DNA of 64,000 bases from a bacterium (GCA_030431975.1 JAUIHP010000001.1:456986-520985), one strand, 5' to 3'. Counted from the first letter of the stretch, positions 17,969 to 27,101 are shown. Program-made: numbers and translations. The notes: generated by a model from the letters alone, not told the origin.

Positions 17969-18757
17969 ATGGTCGAAGCTGAACTTCGAGAAGCCAAGGT
18001 GGTGCGCCAAGGTCGCGACCTGATTCGCGATGTGAACCTGAATCTGACCGAGGGTTCCATGACAGTCCTCGTGGGCCCTAACGGGGCCGGCAAGTCGACT
18101 CTACTTCGTTCGCTTCTCGGACTGACAGCTCTCGATTCCGGGTCGGCGACCATCAACGGCACTCCCGTCCGTGAGCTGGGCCACCGGGACCGGGCTGGTC
18201 AAATTGGGTGGCTCCCCCAAGTGGATGAAGTTCGGGAACCCATCAACGCTCTTCAATACGTTATGGGAGGCAGGTTTCGCTTCGGTGAGTCCCGCCACGA
18301 CTCCGAAGTGGCTGCGCGGAAACACCTTGATGCGCAGGGAGCCGGGGAATTGGCCGACCGGCGATGGCATTCCTTGTCGGGTGGCGAGCGCCAACGAGTG
18401 GCTTTGGCCGGACTTCTGGCCCAGGAGACGCCGCTCGTTCTGTTTGATGAACCCGCTCGACACCTGGACCCTCGACACCAAATGGATCTCTACTCGCGGA
18501 TTGGTCAACTGGCCTCTGCCGGGCATGGGGTCCTCTGCGTAACCCACGATATCGATCAGATCCATTTCATCAGCGGCGAAGACTCTGATGTTCGGATCAT
18601 CGGGCTTCGGGAAGGCTCGATCCGATTCGAGTGCGGCCGCGAAGATGCGACGCTTCCGGAGAAGCTTGGAAGTCTCTTCGACGTCCGCTACGAAGTTGTG
18701 GAGACGGACTCCCGGCGGGCACTGATCCCGGTCCGTGATCATGGGCCGACGCGATGA
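17969..18757 (+). CDS. Metal-chelate ABC transporter ATP-binding protein (BtuD/FecE-like)
   Basis: ATPase subunit of the importer, 262 residues. Walker A GPNGAGKST is at about 36-44 and the signature LSGGERQRV lies mid-protein. Walker B VLFDEPARHLDP has Arg where most family members have Thr-Asn/Ser, and the H-loop is VTHDID. The C-terminal 60 residues after the H-loop (GEDSDVRIIGL ... VRYEVVETDSRRALIPV) match the FecE/BtuD regulatory tail. Its stop overlaps the permease start (ATGA), so the two are coupled. Which chelate is moved cannot be told from this subunit. Confidence 0.88.
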   Translation: MVEAELREAKVVRQGRDLIRDVNLNLTEGSMTVLVGPNGAGKSTLLRSLLGLTALDSGSATINGTPVRELGHRDRAGQIGWLPQVDEVREPINALQYVMGGRFRFGESRHDSEVAARKHLDAQGAGELADRRWHSLSGGERQRVALAGLLAQETPLVLFDEPARHLDPRHQMDLYSRIGQLASAGHGVLCVTHDIDQIHFISGEDSDVRIIGLREGSIRFECGREDATLPEKLGSLFDVRYEVVETDSRRALIPVRDHGPTR

Positions 18758-19692
18758 AACGCCTTCTCCTCCTTGTTATTACTACGATCGTAGTTATTGC
18801 TGCAACCCCATGGATTGGTGCCCGGCCGGAAGGAGAGGCTGGATCATTCATTCTGAATGAACTCCGGATCCCCCGCACCCTCATGGCCGCCATGGTCGGC
18901 GGGTTGCTTTCCATGGTCGGCGCGGTCTATCAGACGCTCTTCGCCAATCCGCTGGCTGCGCCCAGCACCGTCGGCACCACGGCCGGAGCGGTTCTCGGCG
19001 CCCTGGTGGCGTTGGTCCTGGGTTGGGGAACCTCCGTCTCGGGGTTACCGGCCGTGGCCACTGCGGCGTTTTGCGGAGCACTGGTCGTCACCTTCCTACT
19101 GGCCGGACTGGCCGCTCGGGAGCAGGCGCGGATCGACGACGTGCTCCTCATGGGTGTCGCCATCTCCCTTGCAGCGGGCGCCATCTCCGCCGGCATTCAG
19201 TTCACGTCCGACCAGGTCGGACTGGCCAATGTCGTGCGCTGGACACTTGGTCATCTGCCGCAGGTCGGGTACAAAGGGATCTACCTCATCCTGCCGTTCT
19301 TCCTCCTGGTCGTGGCCGTGCTGTTGTCCCAGGTTCGAAGCCTGGAATCGCTGGTCGCCGGCGAGCAGCTGGCGTTTTCCCAAGGGGTCGACGTCCGACG
19401 TACGCGCGTGTTGGGGCTCGGGGTTGGCGCTCTTGGTGTTTCCGCGGTCGTGGCCTGGTGCGGTCCCATCGCCTTCGTCGGATTGATCGTTCCGCACATA
19501 ACACGCCGACTCTTGGGGACTTCTAGGCGCCTCCTCATCCCGGGTTCTCTCTTCTGCGGGTCCTTGTTCCTGGTTCTTTGCGACCTAATCGGACGTTCCG
19601 CCATTCCCGGCAAGGAAGTGCCGGTGGGTGTCATCACGGCCGCTCTGGGTGCCCCCACCCTCATCGCTCTCATCATTCGACGACGACCGTAG
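18754..19692 (+). CDS. Metal-chelate ABC transporter permease (FecCD/BtuC family)
   Basis: Inner-membrane permease, 312 residues, with eight to ten predicted spans. Family motifs are LRIPRTLMAAMVGGLLSMVGAVYQ, NPLAAPSTVGTTAGAVLGA, and near the end GPIAFVGLIVPHITRRLLG, followed by GKEVPVGVITAALGAPTLIALI. It is slightly shorter than typical BtuC (about 325) because the N-terminus is compact. It ends the btuF-like/btuD-like/btuC-like operon. A 14-bp perfect palindrome lies within codons 10-14. Confidence 0.92.
   Translation: MKRLLLLVITTIVVIAATPWIGARPEGEAGSFILNELRIPRTLMAAMVGGLLSMVGAVYQTLFANPLAAPSTVGTTAGAVLGALVALVLGWGTSVSGLPAVATAAFCGALVVTFLLAGLAAREQARIDDVLLMGVAISLAAGAISAGIQFTSDQVGLANVVRWTLGHLPQVGYKGIYLILPFFLLVVAVLLSQVRSLESLVAGEQLAFSQGVDVRRTRVLGLGVGALGVSAVVAWCGPIAFVGLIVPHITRRLLGTSRRLLIPGSLFCGSLFLVLCDLIGRSAIPGKEVPVGVITAALGAPTLIALIIRRRP
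18781..18794. repeat. 14-bp perfect palindrome inside the permease gene
   Basis: ACTACGATCGTAGT reads the same on both strands and lies 27 bases after the permease start. It encodes the hydrophobic TTIVV stretch, so it may be coincidental. Its position near the start would also suit an operator. Confidence 0.5.
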
Positions 19693-19997
19693 TTTTAAAC
19701 CAACCGACAACGGTTCGAACTTTCATCGCGCCGGAGCCGCACTGAGTCTCGCTGGACGCGGAGAAACAGCTCCGAAACAAACTCCTCAGAAAACGAACGC
19801 TATATCTCAGCGCGGTTCCGAGGTAGTCTTACCGGGCGTCGAGTTCCCCCCTCAACGCTGCCAGGCATCCACAGGCTCCACTTTTGGAAGCATCGATGAA
19901 CGGCACCACGCCGGCAGCGTAGCTCACGCGATTTCAAACAGTCCGCAAAGCCGTGATCGGGCGCGCATCATCCTGCGCCCGCAGGTGGGGGGTATCC
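19693..19997. other. Intergenic region upstream of the giant GACC-repeat gene
   Basis: About 305 bases with no convincing gene. The transporter operon ends at the left. At the right end GGGCGC and GCGCCC (19959-19964 and 19975-19980) can form a short stem just before the GGTGGGGGG SD of the next gene. I see no clear promoter boxes, tRNA or riboswitch. Confidence 0.5.
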
Positions 19998-22900
19998 ATG
20001 TCGCAAGGTTTGAGCAAGCAAGGTTTGAGCACGCCGTCCGGCGACCACCGTCGCATCGTCAACCTCTCGAGCTTCCAAGTCCTTCTTTTGACAGTGTTCT
20101 GTCTCGGTGTCGTCTCCACGATGGCTATGGCGGACTCCATGCCCGTCGCGTCGACGGGACCGGGGAACGGTACGGTCGTATCCGGTGGCCAGTCGGCAGG
20201 ATGTGGGATCGAGCTCTTCACAGCCGACGGCACCTACGAGAACGGCTACGCGTGGCAGTACAGTGGCCAGGCCGCTCCGGACTATGGCTCGTTCGCCGAA
20301 TGCTATGACGGTGTGGGCCTCGTTTGCCGCGCCATCTTCGACTTCAGCCAGGTCGGCAACCAACTGAACAACTCCATGGACGTGTACGTTTGGGACGACG
20401 CGGGCGGGGCCCCGGGGACGGTCATCGACGTGGTTACGGACGTTCTTCCCGGACCGGTTGCCTTCTGGCCGTCATTGAGCCGACATGAGGTCCCGGTCAA
20501 CGCGGCAATCAACGGAGACTTCTGGGTCGGCTACTGGGCCAACTGGCCGGATCAACTCGCCGGGTGGTTTGTGGGCGCCGACACAGACGGCCTGACACTG
20601 GGCTGTCCCTTTACCAACTACGCACCATCGATCGGATTTCCTACCGGTTGGGGCAACGTCTCTGCAGCCTGGGGCCCGACCCAGGCCCTCGGAATCGGTG
20701 CCGCGGTCCTTCCGGGCGGAGCCGGAGCCTGCTGCTACCCGGACGGAACCTGCCTCTTCCAGGATTTCGTCGACTGCGAGGGTGAAATCCTGGGTGAGGA
20801 CATCCCCTGCGACCCGAACCCGTGTGATCAGCCCACCGCCTGCTGCTACGAGGACGGAAGCTGTCAGGTCCTGCTTCCGACGGACTGCAACAATTCCGGC
20901 GGTACTTTCCTGCCGGACACATCCTGTGCCCCCAATCCGTGCGACCAGCCTCGAGCCTGCTGCTTTGAAGACGGATCCTGCATCGTCCTGCTGACCGCAG
21001 CCTGCGCCGGTCAGGGAGGAAACGCCCTCCCCGATGAATCGTCCTGCAGCCCAAATCCGTGCCCCCAACCCCCGAAGGGAGCGTGCTGCTTCGCAGACGG
21101 TTCCTGCCTGTTTGTCGAAGAGCCGGATTGCGAAAACCTGGAAGGCGCCTACCTGGGTGACGACATCGCCTGCCAGCCGAACCCCTGCGATCAGCCTCCG
21201 ACCGGCGCCTGTTGTTTCGTAGGCGGCGGCTGCATCGTCCTCGACGTCTTTGAATGCGGAGAGATCGGTGAGTTCCAGGGCGCCGATACGACCTGCGAAC
21301 CGAACCCTTGCGCGGCCGCGTTGGGAGCCTGCTGCTACGCGAGCGGAAGCTGCACCGTTCGGACCGCAGAGATTTGTGAGCCGGACGGAATGTTCATGGG
21401 ACCGGACACGGTCTGCGAACCCAACCCATGCCCGGGACTCGAGCCGGGCGCATGCTGCGTCCTCTTCGCCTGCAGTGTCGTCACCGAATTCGAATGCCTC
21501 GACATCGGCGGCAACTTCCTCGGCGATCCGGCGTCCTGCGATCCGAATCCCTGCGGAAACCCGAGTTCCGGCGCCTGCTGCTTTGCAGACGGCTCGTGCT
21601 CCCTCGTCAGCGAGACGGACTGTATCGTCGCGGACGGCAGTTTCCAAGGCGACGACACCGGGTGCGATCCGAACCCGTGTCCGACGCCGGTCAACGGCGC
21701 CTGCTGCCTCGCTCAGGGGGTTTGCGAAGTCAGCAATGATCTGGTTTGTGCCGCATCGGACGGCTCGTTCCAGGGAGCCGATTCTTCGTGCGATCCGAAT
21801 CCGTGTCCGCAACCCTGTACGCCATTCGCTCTCGCCGGCCGACCGAGCAGCGACCTGCCGCATCCGCCGTACAACCCCTTCCTCGATACGAGCGGGCGGG
21901 GCGCCCATGCGCGCGTCGGCGATGGCGCTAACCGAGGCGGAGTCCTCGTCCTTCACACGAATGACGTCGTCTCGTCTTCGGATGCGTGCGGCGACGCCGG
22001 TGTCTTCGGTTGCGGAGACATCGTCAGTCGCACCGACCAGGAGCAGGTCATCGACATCCACGTCGTCGCGCTCTTCGCGAGTGACGCGCAGCCGCGGCTG
22101 AGTGGTGTCACCTTCGGACTCGACTTCCCGATTTGTGTTGGCTTGTCCGACTGGGGCGCGTGTTCCGACTTCGAATTGCCGACAAGTGGTTGGCCAGAAT
22201 CCGGATCGGGAACTGCCGTGACCTGGTCCGAGCCACAAACCGATCGGGCCGTCGAGGTTTACTGGTTGGCGGGCTACGGATCCAACACGGAGCGCGGCCA
22301 GCTGTCTCTGACGGAACACCCGAGCCAGGGCGCGTACTTTGCGGATGATGGAATCCCTGCACGCCTGGATCCGATCGTGGAACTGGGCAGCCTCGGCTTC
22401 TTCCAGGACGGCCTAGCGCCCTGCCCGGTCGCGCAGGAGCCTCTGGGCGCCTGCTGCATCGAAAACCTGTGTGTGCAACTGACGTACGACAGCTGCGTCG
22501 AGGAAGACGGCATCTTTGCCGGAGTCGACGTACCCTGCGATCCGAATCCTTGCACGACGGTGACCGGCGCATGCTGCCTCCCCGAGCGGGAGTGCATCGA
22601 GACCGCGCCGAACGCCTGCGAAGTCCTGAACGGCTCCTACGTCGGCGACGGCACGATTTGTACACCGACGATATGTGGTCCGACGGTGGACGTCGGAGCG
22701 TGCTGTTTCATCGACCAGAGCTGTCTCGTCCTGTCCGAAGACGACTGTCTGGCCGCCGAAGGCATTTTCAAAGGAGCCAACCTCGGGTGCGACCCGGACC
22801 CGTGCTTCCTCGCCGGAGCCTGCTGCTTCCCCACCGGGGCCTGCGTCGACATGTTCTGGTTCGATTGCTTTGACGCCGACGGCGAGTTCCTCGGGGACGG

Positions 22901-25076
22901 CGTGCCGTGTGATGCCGACGTCTGCCCGACACCAGGGGCGTGTTGCTTCGAAGACGGGAGTTGCGAGGAACTCTACGAAGAGGTCTGTGATGACCAGGGC
23001 GGAAGCTTCCAGGGCGACGGGGTCGCCTGTACCGTGGCCGACTGTCCGCAACCACCGCCGGGAGCCTGCTGCTTCGAAGACGGAACCTGCACGTTCGTGG
23101 ACCAGTTCGAATGCGCCTTCCAACTCGGAGACTTCCTCGGTGAGGACCTGGCTTGTGAACCAAACCCGTGTCCGCAACCGGAGCCGGGAGCCTGCTGCTT
23201 CCAGGACGGCACCTGTCAGTTCGTCGACCGCTTCGTCTGCGGCGATCTGCTGGGAGACTTCCTTGGCGAGGGAGGTACCTGCGACCCGAATCCGTGTCCG
23301 CAGCCGGACTTCGGCGCCTGCTGTCTGTCAGACGGCAGCTGCGTCGAGACATTCGAGTTCGACTGCGACTCCCAAGGCGGGCTGTTCGGTGGAGACGGTG
23401 TCCTGTGTGAGGACGTCACCTGCAACCGTCCTTGCGACCCTCCGATGGCGAATCGCAAGTCCGGACCGAATGTGATCGACGGAACGATCTTTGGAGCGGA
23501 CGCCGCGGACCAACGTTTGCTGGGCCCGAATGCCGGAGGAACGTTGGTGCTGCACGTCGACCCGGACATCAGTGCGACCAACGCGGGCAACTTCTGCGAT
23601 GCACCGATCGTGCCCGATTGCGAGTCGGTCCAATCGCGTGTCGACACGTCGGAGCCGGTGTCCTTCTGGGCTCTGGCCGCGTTCCCGGCCGCTTCGAACC
23701 CGCGTCTCGCCGGCGTGGCCTTCGGAATCAGCTATCCAACATGCTTCTTCATCCTGGAAGGCGGACCTTGCGGAGATTTCGAGCTTCCGAGCGCGGGATG
23801 GCCGGACGCCGGAACGGGCAACGCCGTGACCTGGAGTACTGCGCGAACGGAGACGTTCATCCCGGTCTACTGGTTCAACGGGTATGAGGATTCTCTCGAG
23901 CCCATCCGCGTAAACCTGATCCCTCATCCGGATCAGGGCGCGGTCTTCGCCGACGACAGCATCCCGTCCGAGCTCGATCCGATTGCGGCCCTCGGATCTC
24001 TCGGATTCCGACTGGATGGAAACACTCCGTGCAGTTCTTCCGATGCGCCGGGCGCGTGTTGCTACGCCGATGGCAGTTGCGAAGTCGTCTTTGAGTCGGA
24101 CTGTAGTCTGGGAGGCGGTGACTTCCAGGGCGCCGGCACCAGCTGCGACCCGAATCCGTGTTCTGCTCCTGGCATCGGTGCATGTTGCTTCGACGACGGG
24201 AGCTGTGCGCTTCGGACCGTAGCCGAGTGCGACAACGCCGGTGGGGCGTATCAGGGCGACGGGGTTCCCTGCGATCCCAACCCTTGCGGTGGCCCATCAG
24301 GTGCCTGCTGCTTGTCTGACGGCAGCTGTCTCGTTACCACCGGTTCAGGGTGTTCCGGTGACTATCAGGGAGACGGAACGACGTGTGACCCGAACCCTTG
24401 CCCACAACCGACCGGGGCCTGCTGCTTCCCGGACGGAGGCTGCTCCGTCGAAACGGGCTCCGACTGCAGCGCGGGAGGCGGACAGTTCCAGGGCGACGGC
24501 ACGGTCTGCGACCCGAACCCGTGCCCGCAGCCGATCGGCGCCTGTTGTCTGCCTAACGATACTTGCGTCGAAACGAGTCCGGAAACGTGCGACACCGCCG
24601 GCGGCGACTATCTGGGCAACGGCGTCACCTGCGACCCGAATCCGTGTCTACCAGGCCCGGAGGGAGCATGCTGCTTCGACTTCCCCGAGTGCGAAGTCCT
24701 GACGGAAGCCTTCTGTATCAACCTTGGCGGCGAGTACCAGGGAGAGGGAACGGACTGCTTCCCAAACCCGTGCACGCAGCCCAAGGTCTGCTGCGTCGAC
24801 GCCCAATGTTTCGCCATCGGTTTCGACTGCGACCAACTGGGAGGCGTCTGGGTCTACGGATCGGACTCGTGCGATCCGAATCCGTGCCCGGTCACAGGCG
24901 CCTGCTGCTTCCCCGATGAGACCTGCCAGGTCCTGCTCGAGTTCGAATGCGAGTCGGCCGGCGGCGGCTTCGTCGGGCTCGGAGTGCCCTGCGACCCGAT
25001 CCCATGCGACGTTGTGCCGACGATCGAGAGCACTTGGGGTAAGATCAAGGAGAGGTTCCGCAGCTGGAAACAGTAG
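19998..25076 (+). CDS. Giant secreted cysteine-rich protein with 25 GACC repeats and two duplicated spacer domains
   Basis: Exported protein of about 1,692 residues; function not known. Start MSQGLSKQG has a G-rich SD; the signal sequence (SFQVLLLTVFCLGVVSTMAMA) ends near residue 45. An N-terminal beta-rich domain (about 45-240) follows. Then come three blocks of a roughly 40-residue repeat: 9 copies (about 241-605), 8 copies (about 816-1148) and 8 copies (about 1351-1671). The consensus is GACCF.DGSC.......C...GG.F.GDG..CDPNPCPQP, with six cysteines per unit, suggesting disulfide-bonded beads. The blocks are separated by two homologous cysteine-poor domains of about 200 residues. Both contain DFELP..GWP..G.G.AVTW, YW..GY and P.QGA.FADD.IP..LDPI..LGSLGF. 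There is no FlgD-like sorting tail; the C-terminus is basic (KIKERFRSWKQ). Similar repeats occur in surface proteins of planctomycetes and FCB-type bacteria. It is likely a surface or extracellular structural protein. Confidence 0.9.
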   Translation: MSQGLSKQGLSTPSGDHRRIVNLSSFQVLLLTVFCLGVVSTMAMADSMPVASTGPGNGTVVSGGQSAGCGIELFTADGTYENGYAWQYSGQAAPDYGSFAECYDGVGLVCRAIFDFSQVGNQLNNSMDVYVWDDAGGAPGTVIDVVTDVLPGPVAFWPSLSRHEVPVNAAINGDFWVGYWANWPDQLAGWFVGADTDGLTLGCPFTNYAPSIGFPTGWGNVSAAWGPTQALGIGAAVLPGGAGACCYPDGTCLFQDFVDCEGEILGEDIPCDPNPCDQPTACCYEDGSCQVLLPTDCNNSGGTFLPDTSCAPNPCDQPRACCFEDGSCIVLLTAACAGQGGNALPDESSCSPNPCPQPPKGACCFADGSCLFVEEPDCENLEGAYLGDDIACQPNPCDQPPTGACCFVGGGCIVLDVFECGEIGEFQGADTTCEPNPCAAALGACCYASGSCTVRTAEICEPDGMFMGPDTVCEPNPCPGLEPGACCVLFACSVVTEFECLDIGGNFLGDPASCDPNPCGNPSSGACCFADGSCSLVSETDCIVADGSFQGDDTGCDPNPCPTPVNGACCLAQGVCEVSNDLVCAASDGSFQGADSSCDPNPCPQPCTPFALAGRPSSDLPHPPYNPFLDTSGRGAHARVGDGANRGGVLVLHTNDVVSSSDACGDAGVFGCGDIVSRTDQEQVIDIHVVALFASDAQPRLSGVTFGLDFPICVGLSDWGACSDFELPTSGWPESGSGTAVTWSEPQTDRAVEVYWLAGYGSNTERGQLSLTEHPSQGAYFADDGIPARLDPIVELGSLGFFQDGLAPCPVAQEPLGACCIENLCVQLTYDSCVEEDGIFAGVDVPCDPNPCTTVTGACCLPERECIETAPNACEVLNGSYVGDGTICTPTICGPTVDVGACCFIDQSCLVLSEDDCLAAEGIFKGANLGCDPDPCFLAGACCFPTGACVDMFWFDCFDADGEFLGDGVPCDADVCPTPGACCFEDGSCEELYEEVCDDQGGSFQGDGVACTVADCPQPPPGACCFEDGTCTFVDQFECAFQLGDFLGEDLACEPNPCPQPEPGACCFQDGTCQFVDRFVCGDLLGDFLGEGGTCDPNPCPQPDFGACCLSDGSCVETFEFDCDSQGGLFGGDGVLCEDVTCNRPCDPPMANRKSGPNVIDGTIFGADAADQRLLGPNAGGTLVLHVDPDISATNAGNFCDAPIVPDCESVQSRVDTSEPVSFWALAAFPAASNPRLAGVAFGISYPTCFFILEGGPCGDFELPSAGWPDAGTGNAVTWSTARTETFIPVYWFNGYEDSLEPIRVNLIPHPDQGAVFADDSIPSELDPIAALGSLGFRLDGNTPCSSSDAPGACCYADGSCEVVFESDCSLGGGDFQGAGTSCDPNPCSAPGIGACCFDDGSCALRTVAECDNAGGAYQGDGVPCDPNPCGGPSGACCLSDGSCLVTTGSGCSGDYQGDGTTCDPNPCPQPTGACCFPDGGCSVETGSDCSAGGGQFQGDGTVCDPNPCPQPIGACCLPNDTCVETSPETCDTAGGDYLGNGVTCDPNPCLPGPEGACCFDFPECEVLTEAFCINLGGEYQGEGTDCFPNPCTQPKVCCVDAQCFAIGFDCDQLGGVWVYGSDSCDPNPCPVTGACCFPDETCQVLLEFECESAGGGFVGLGVPCDPIPCDVVPTIESTWGKIKERFRSWKQ
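20722..25010 (+). repeat. Three blocks of about 120-bp coding repeats (25 units)
   Basis: The DNA encoding the GACC units repeats every 105-125 bp in three blocks: about 20722-21812, 22444-23440 and 24049-25010. Copies are diverged at the DNA level, with conserved GCCTGCTGCTTC-like and GACCCGAACCCGTG-like cores. This indicates old duplication under protein-level selection rather than recent slippage. Confidence 0.85.
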
Positions 25077-25091
25077 CCTCCGGGCCGGCAA

Positions 25092-25141
25092 GTATCGTGG
25101 AGTCAAGTCCTTAGAAGGGTTGCACCTTGACTCCACGATAC
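25092..25141. repeat. Long perfect inverted repeat (16-bp arms) after the GACC-repeat gene
   Basis: Arms at 25092-25107 (GTATCGTGGAGTCAAG) and 25126-25141 are exact reverse complements with an 18-base loop. The structure starts 15 bases after the stop codon. It probably forms a strong RNA hairpin acting as terminator or 3'-end stabiliser. There is no T run, so it is not a classic intrinsic terminator. A mobile-repeat origin is also possible. Confidence 0.75.
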
Positions 25142-25150
25142 CGTCGGCCG

Positions 25151-25186
25151 GTCGCACTGCCGGGCGCACTGCCAGGCGCACTACGG
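25151..25186 (+). repeat. Three tandem 12-bp repeats upstream of rpmB
   Basis: Three consecutive 12-base units (GTCGCACTGCCG, GGCGCACTGCCA, GGCGCACTACGG) sit between the long hairpin and the putative rpmB promoter. Their role is unknown; they may be an upstream binding site or simple duplication. Confidence 0.5.
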
Positions 25187-25199
25187 AATCGGAAAGCAC

Positions 25200-25229
25200 T
25201 TGCCGAAACGGAAAGAGCTGGGATATCCT
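25200..25229 (+). promoter_or_regulatory. Putative sigma-70-type promoter of rpmB
   Basis: TTGCCG (25200-25205) and TATCCT (25224-25229) are separated by 18 bp and lie about 90 bases upstream of rpmB. The spacing equals that of the stronger rpsR promoter in this window, which supports the call. Confidence 0.5.
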
Positions 25230-25319
25230 CCCCGTTCGTGTCTATTTGAACTCTGCAACGGGCCGGGCCCGGTTGCGCCGTCCGGATCCTCATTCGATCC
25301 GGCCAGATGAGGTGAGATC

Positions 25320-25562
25320 ATGTCTCGAGTTTGCAAGCTGACCGGTAAGCGTCCGATGTCGGGCTACAACGTTTCCCACGCCCACAACAAGACGAAGCGG
25401 CGTCAGCTCCCCAACCTCCAGAACAAGCGGCTCTTTGTCCGCGAGCTCAATCGTTGGGTGCGCGTCCGCGTCTCGACGCGGGCCATCAAGACGATCGACA
25501 AGAAGGGGCTTCTCGCCTATCTGCGCGAGCAGAACCTGCGTCTGGAAGACATCACTCGGTAG
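25320..25562 (+). CDS. rpmB: 50S ribosomal protein L28
   Basis: Large-subunit ribosomal protein of 80 residues. It has the L28 N-terminus [27 protein letters not shown], then the conserved NLQNKRLFV and a C-terminal [12 protein letters not shown]. It has one cysteine at the front but lacks the second CxxC pair, so it is the zinc-free form. The ATG is preceded by GAGGTGAG. It is monocistronic, followed within 40 bases by an intrinsic terminator. Confidence 0.96.
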   Translation: MSRVCKLTGKRPMSGYNVSHAHNKTKRRQLPNLQNKRLFVRELNRWVRVRVSTRAIKTIDKKGLLAYLREQNLRLEDITR

Positions 25563-25599
25563 TTTTCGATTTCACCGGGAGTTTCCCCGGTTGGACGGA

Positions 25600-25633
25600 A
25601 GCCGCTCACATCAGTGGGCGGCTTTTTCGTTTT
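25600..25633 (+). terminator. Intrinsic terminator of rpmB
   Basis: AGCCGCTCAC, loop ATCA, and GTGGGCGGCT form a 10-bp stem with one G-U pair, followed by TTTTTCGTTTT. It also covers the end of the convergent dihydroorotase gene. Confidence 0.85.
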
Positions 25634-26966
25634 GGGGAAGCGCACTGTAGAACGAAACCGGCTGCCCGGCCGGCTCGCCCAAAAGCTCGTCGTCCCGCAT
25701 CACGAACCGTCCGCGAATCATCGTCGCCGTCGGCCAACCGGTAAGCGTCATCCCGTGGTAGGGGGTCCATCCGCTTCGGCTCTCGATCCACGAGTCCTGG
25801 ACTTCCCGGCTCTTCTTCAAGTCCACGATTGTGAAGTCCGCGTCGTATCCGGGAGAGATCCGGCCCTTGCGAACGATTCCGAAAACGCGGGCCGGACCGG
25901 CGCTGGTCAGATCGACGAAACGCTCCAGTGACAGGTTCCCCTGGTGAACATGATCGAGCATGACCGGGACCAACGTCTGCACTCCGGTCATCCCGGAAGG
26001 ACTGCTGGGGTAAGGCCGCGCCTTCTCCTCCAAAGTGTGCGGAGCATGGTCCGAACCGATGACGTCGAGGAGCCCGGACTGAACCGCTCCCCAAAGCGCG
26101 AGCCGGTGTTCTTCCGACCGAACGGGAGGATTCATCTGCGCGCGGGTTCCCAGGCGCTCGTAACAGTCCGGCGCGGAAAACGTCAGATGTTGCGGCGTCA
26201 TCTCCACCGTCGCGACGTCCCGGTTTGCCTGAAGAATCGGAAGCTCGTCCGCCGTCGTGATGTGAAGAACATGGACGGTCTTTCCGCACTCACGGGCAAC
26301 CCGTAGCAGGCGCTCGGTCGCCAAGGTCGCCGTCAACTCGTCGCGCCAGACCGGGTGGTCTTTGACGTCTCCGGACTCCTTCGCAATCGAAGCGCGCTCG
26401 TTGAGCCGGGACTCGTCTTCTGCGTGGACGGAACACCGACGACGAATGTGCTTCAGCGTCCTCCGAAGGTCTTCTTCGGTATCGATGAGTAGGTCACCCG
26501 TCGATTTCCCCATGAAGAGTTTCACGCCGGAACAACCTGGCAGGAGTTCGAGCTCTCCGAGCTGTTCCAGGTTGTCCGAGCGGGCCCCGATGAAGAACGC
26601 GTAGTCACACCAGGCCCGGCCGTCGGCAGCCGAGAGTTTGTCTGTCAGGGCGGACGCGCTGATCGTGGGAGGATTCGTGTTCGGCATCTCGAAGATGCCC
26701 GTCACGCCTCCCTTGGCCGCTCCCCGGGTTCCTGTTTCCAGGTCTTCCTTGTGGGTTCCGCCGGGCTCCCGAAAGTGGACCTGGGTGTCGATCACACCGG
26801 GCAGGACATGAAGCCCGCTCAGGTCGACGGTCTCTGCCGCGCCGGGAGCGCCCGTCGCCCCGGATCCGATCCATTCGATCCGGCCGTCACGGACTCCGAT
26901 GTCGACGGTCAGGATGCCGGCGGGAGTCACGGCGGTCCCGCCCCGGAGAAGAAGATCCAAGCTCAT
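25611..26966 (-). CDS. pyrC: Dihydroorotase (class I amidohydrolase)
   Basis: Cyclises carbamoyl aspartate to dihydroorotate in pyrimidine synthesis, or acts as a close amidohydrolase relative; 451 residues. The domain order and segments fit dihydroorotase: LPGVIDTQVHFREPG (about 55-69), FEMPNTNPPT, Lys149 in GVKLFMGKS as the likely carbamylated lysine, His181 in SVHAEDE, His235 in VHVLHITTADE, and Asp306 in VIGSDHAPHT. The first metal-site motif, usually His-x-His, reads Gln-x-His (Gln62, His64). I recall the same DTQVHFREPG form from a recognised dihydroorotase subfamily, so it is probably active. It is a single gene, convergent with rpmB. Confidence 0.88.
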   Translation of the reverse strand: MSLDLLLRGGTAVTPAGILTVDIGVRDGRIEWIGSGATGAPGAAETVDLSGLHVLPGVIDTQVHFREPGGTHKEDLETGTRGAAKGGVTGIFEMPNTNPPTISASALTDKLSAADGRAWCDYAFFIGARSDNLEQLGELELLPGCSGVKLFMGKSTGDLLIDTEEDLRRTLKHIRRRCSVHAEDESRLNERASIAKESGDVKDHPVWRDELTATLATERLLRVARECGKTVHVLHITTADELPILQANRDVATVEMTPQHLTFSAPDCYERLGTRAQMNPPVRSEEHRLALWGAVQSGLLDVIGSDHAPHTLEEKARPYPSSPSGMTGVQTLVPVMLDHVHQGNLSLERFVDLTSAGPARVFGIVRKGRISPGYDADFTIVDLKKSREVQDSWIESRSGWTPYHGMTLTGWPTATMIRGRFVMRDDELLGEPAGQPVSFYSALPQNEKAAH

Positions 26967-27101
26967 GGGAAGACCTCGCGTTGGGGATAGATAGTCTGGT
27001 TGGAAGCGACTCGGCGCGATGCCGTCAGGGCAAACTAATGTAGCCGTCAGCGGGGCGCAATCGGGGACCGTCGCGACCTCCTGTCATGGAACCGCCTGTC
27101 A

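Noticed and set aside
20472..22319. 615-residue minus-strand open frame opposite the GACC-repeat gene
   Set aside because: It mirrors the repeats on the other strand, has no start signal or known domain, and its repetitive residues follow from the codon bias of the true gene.
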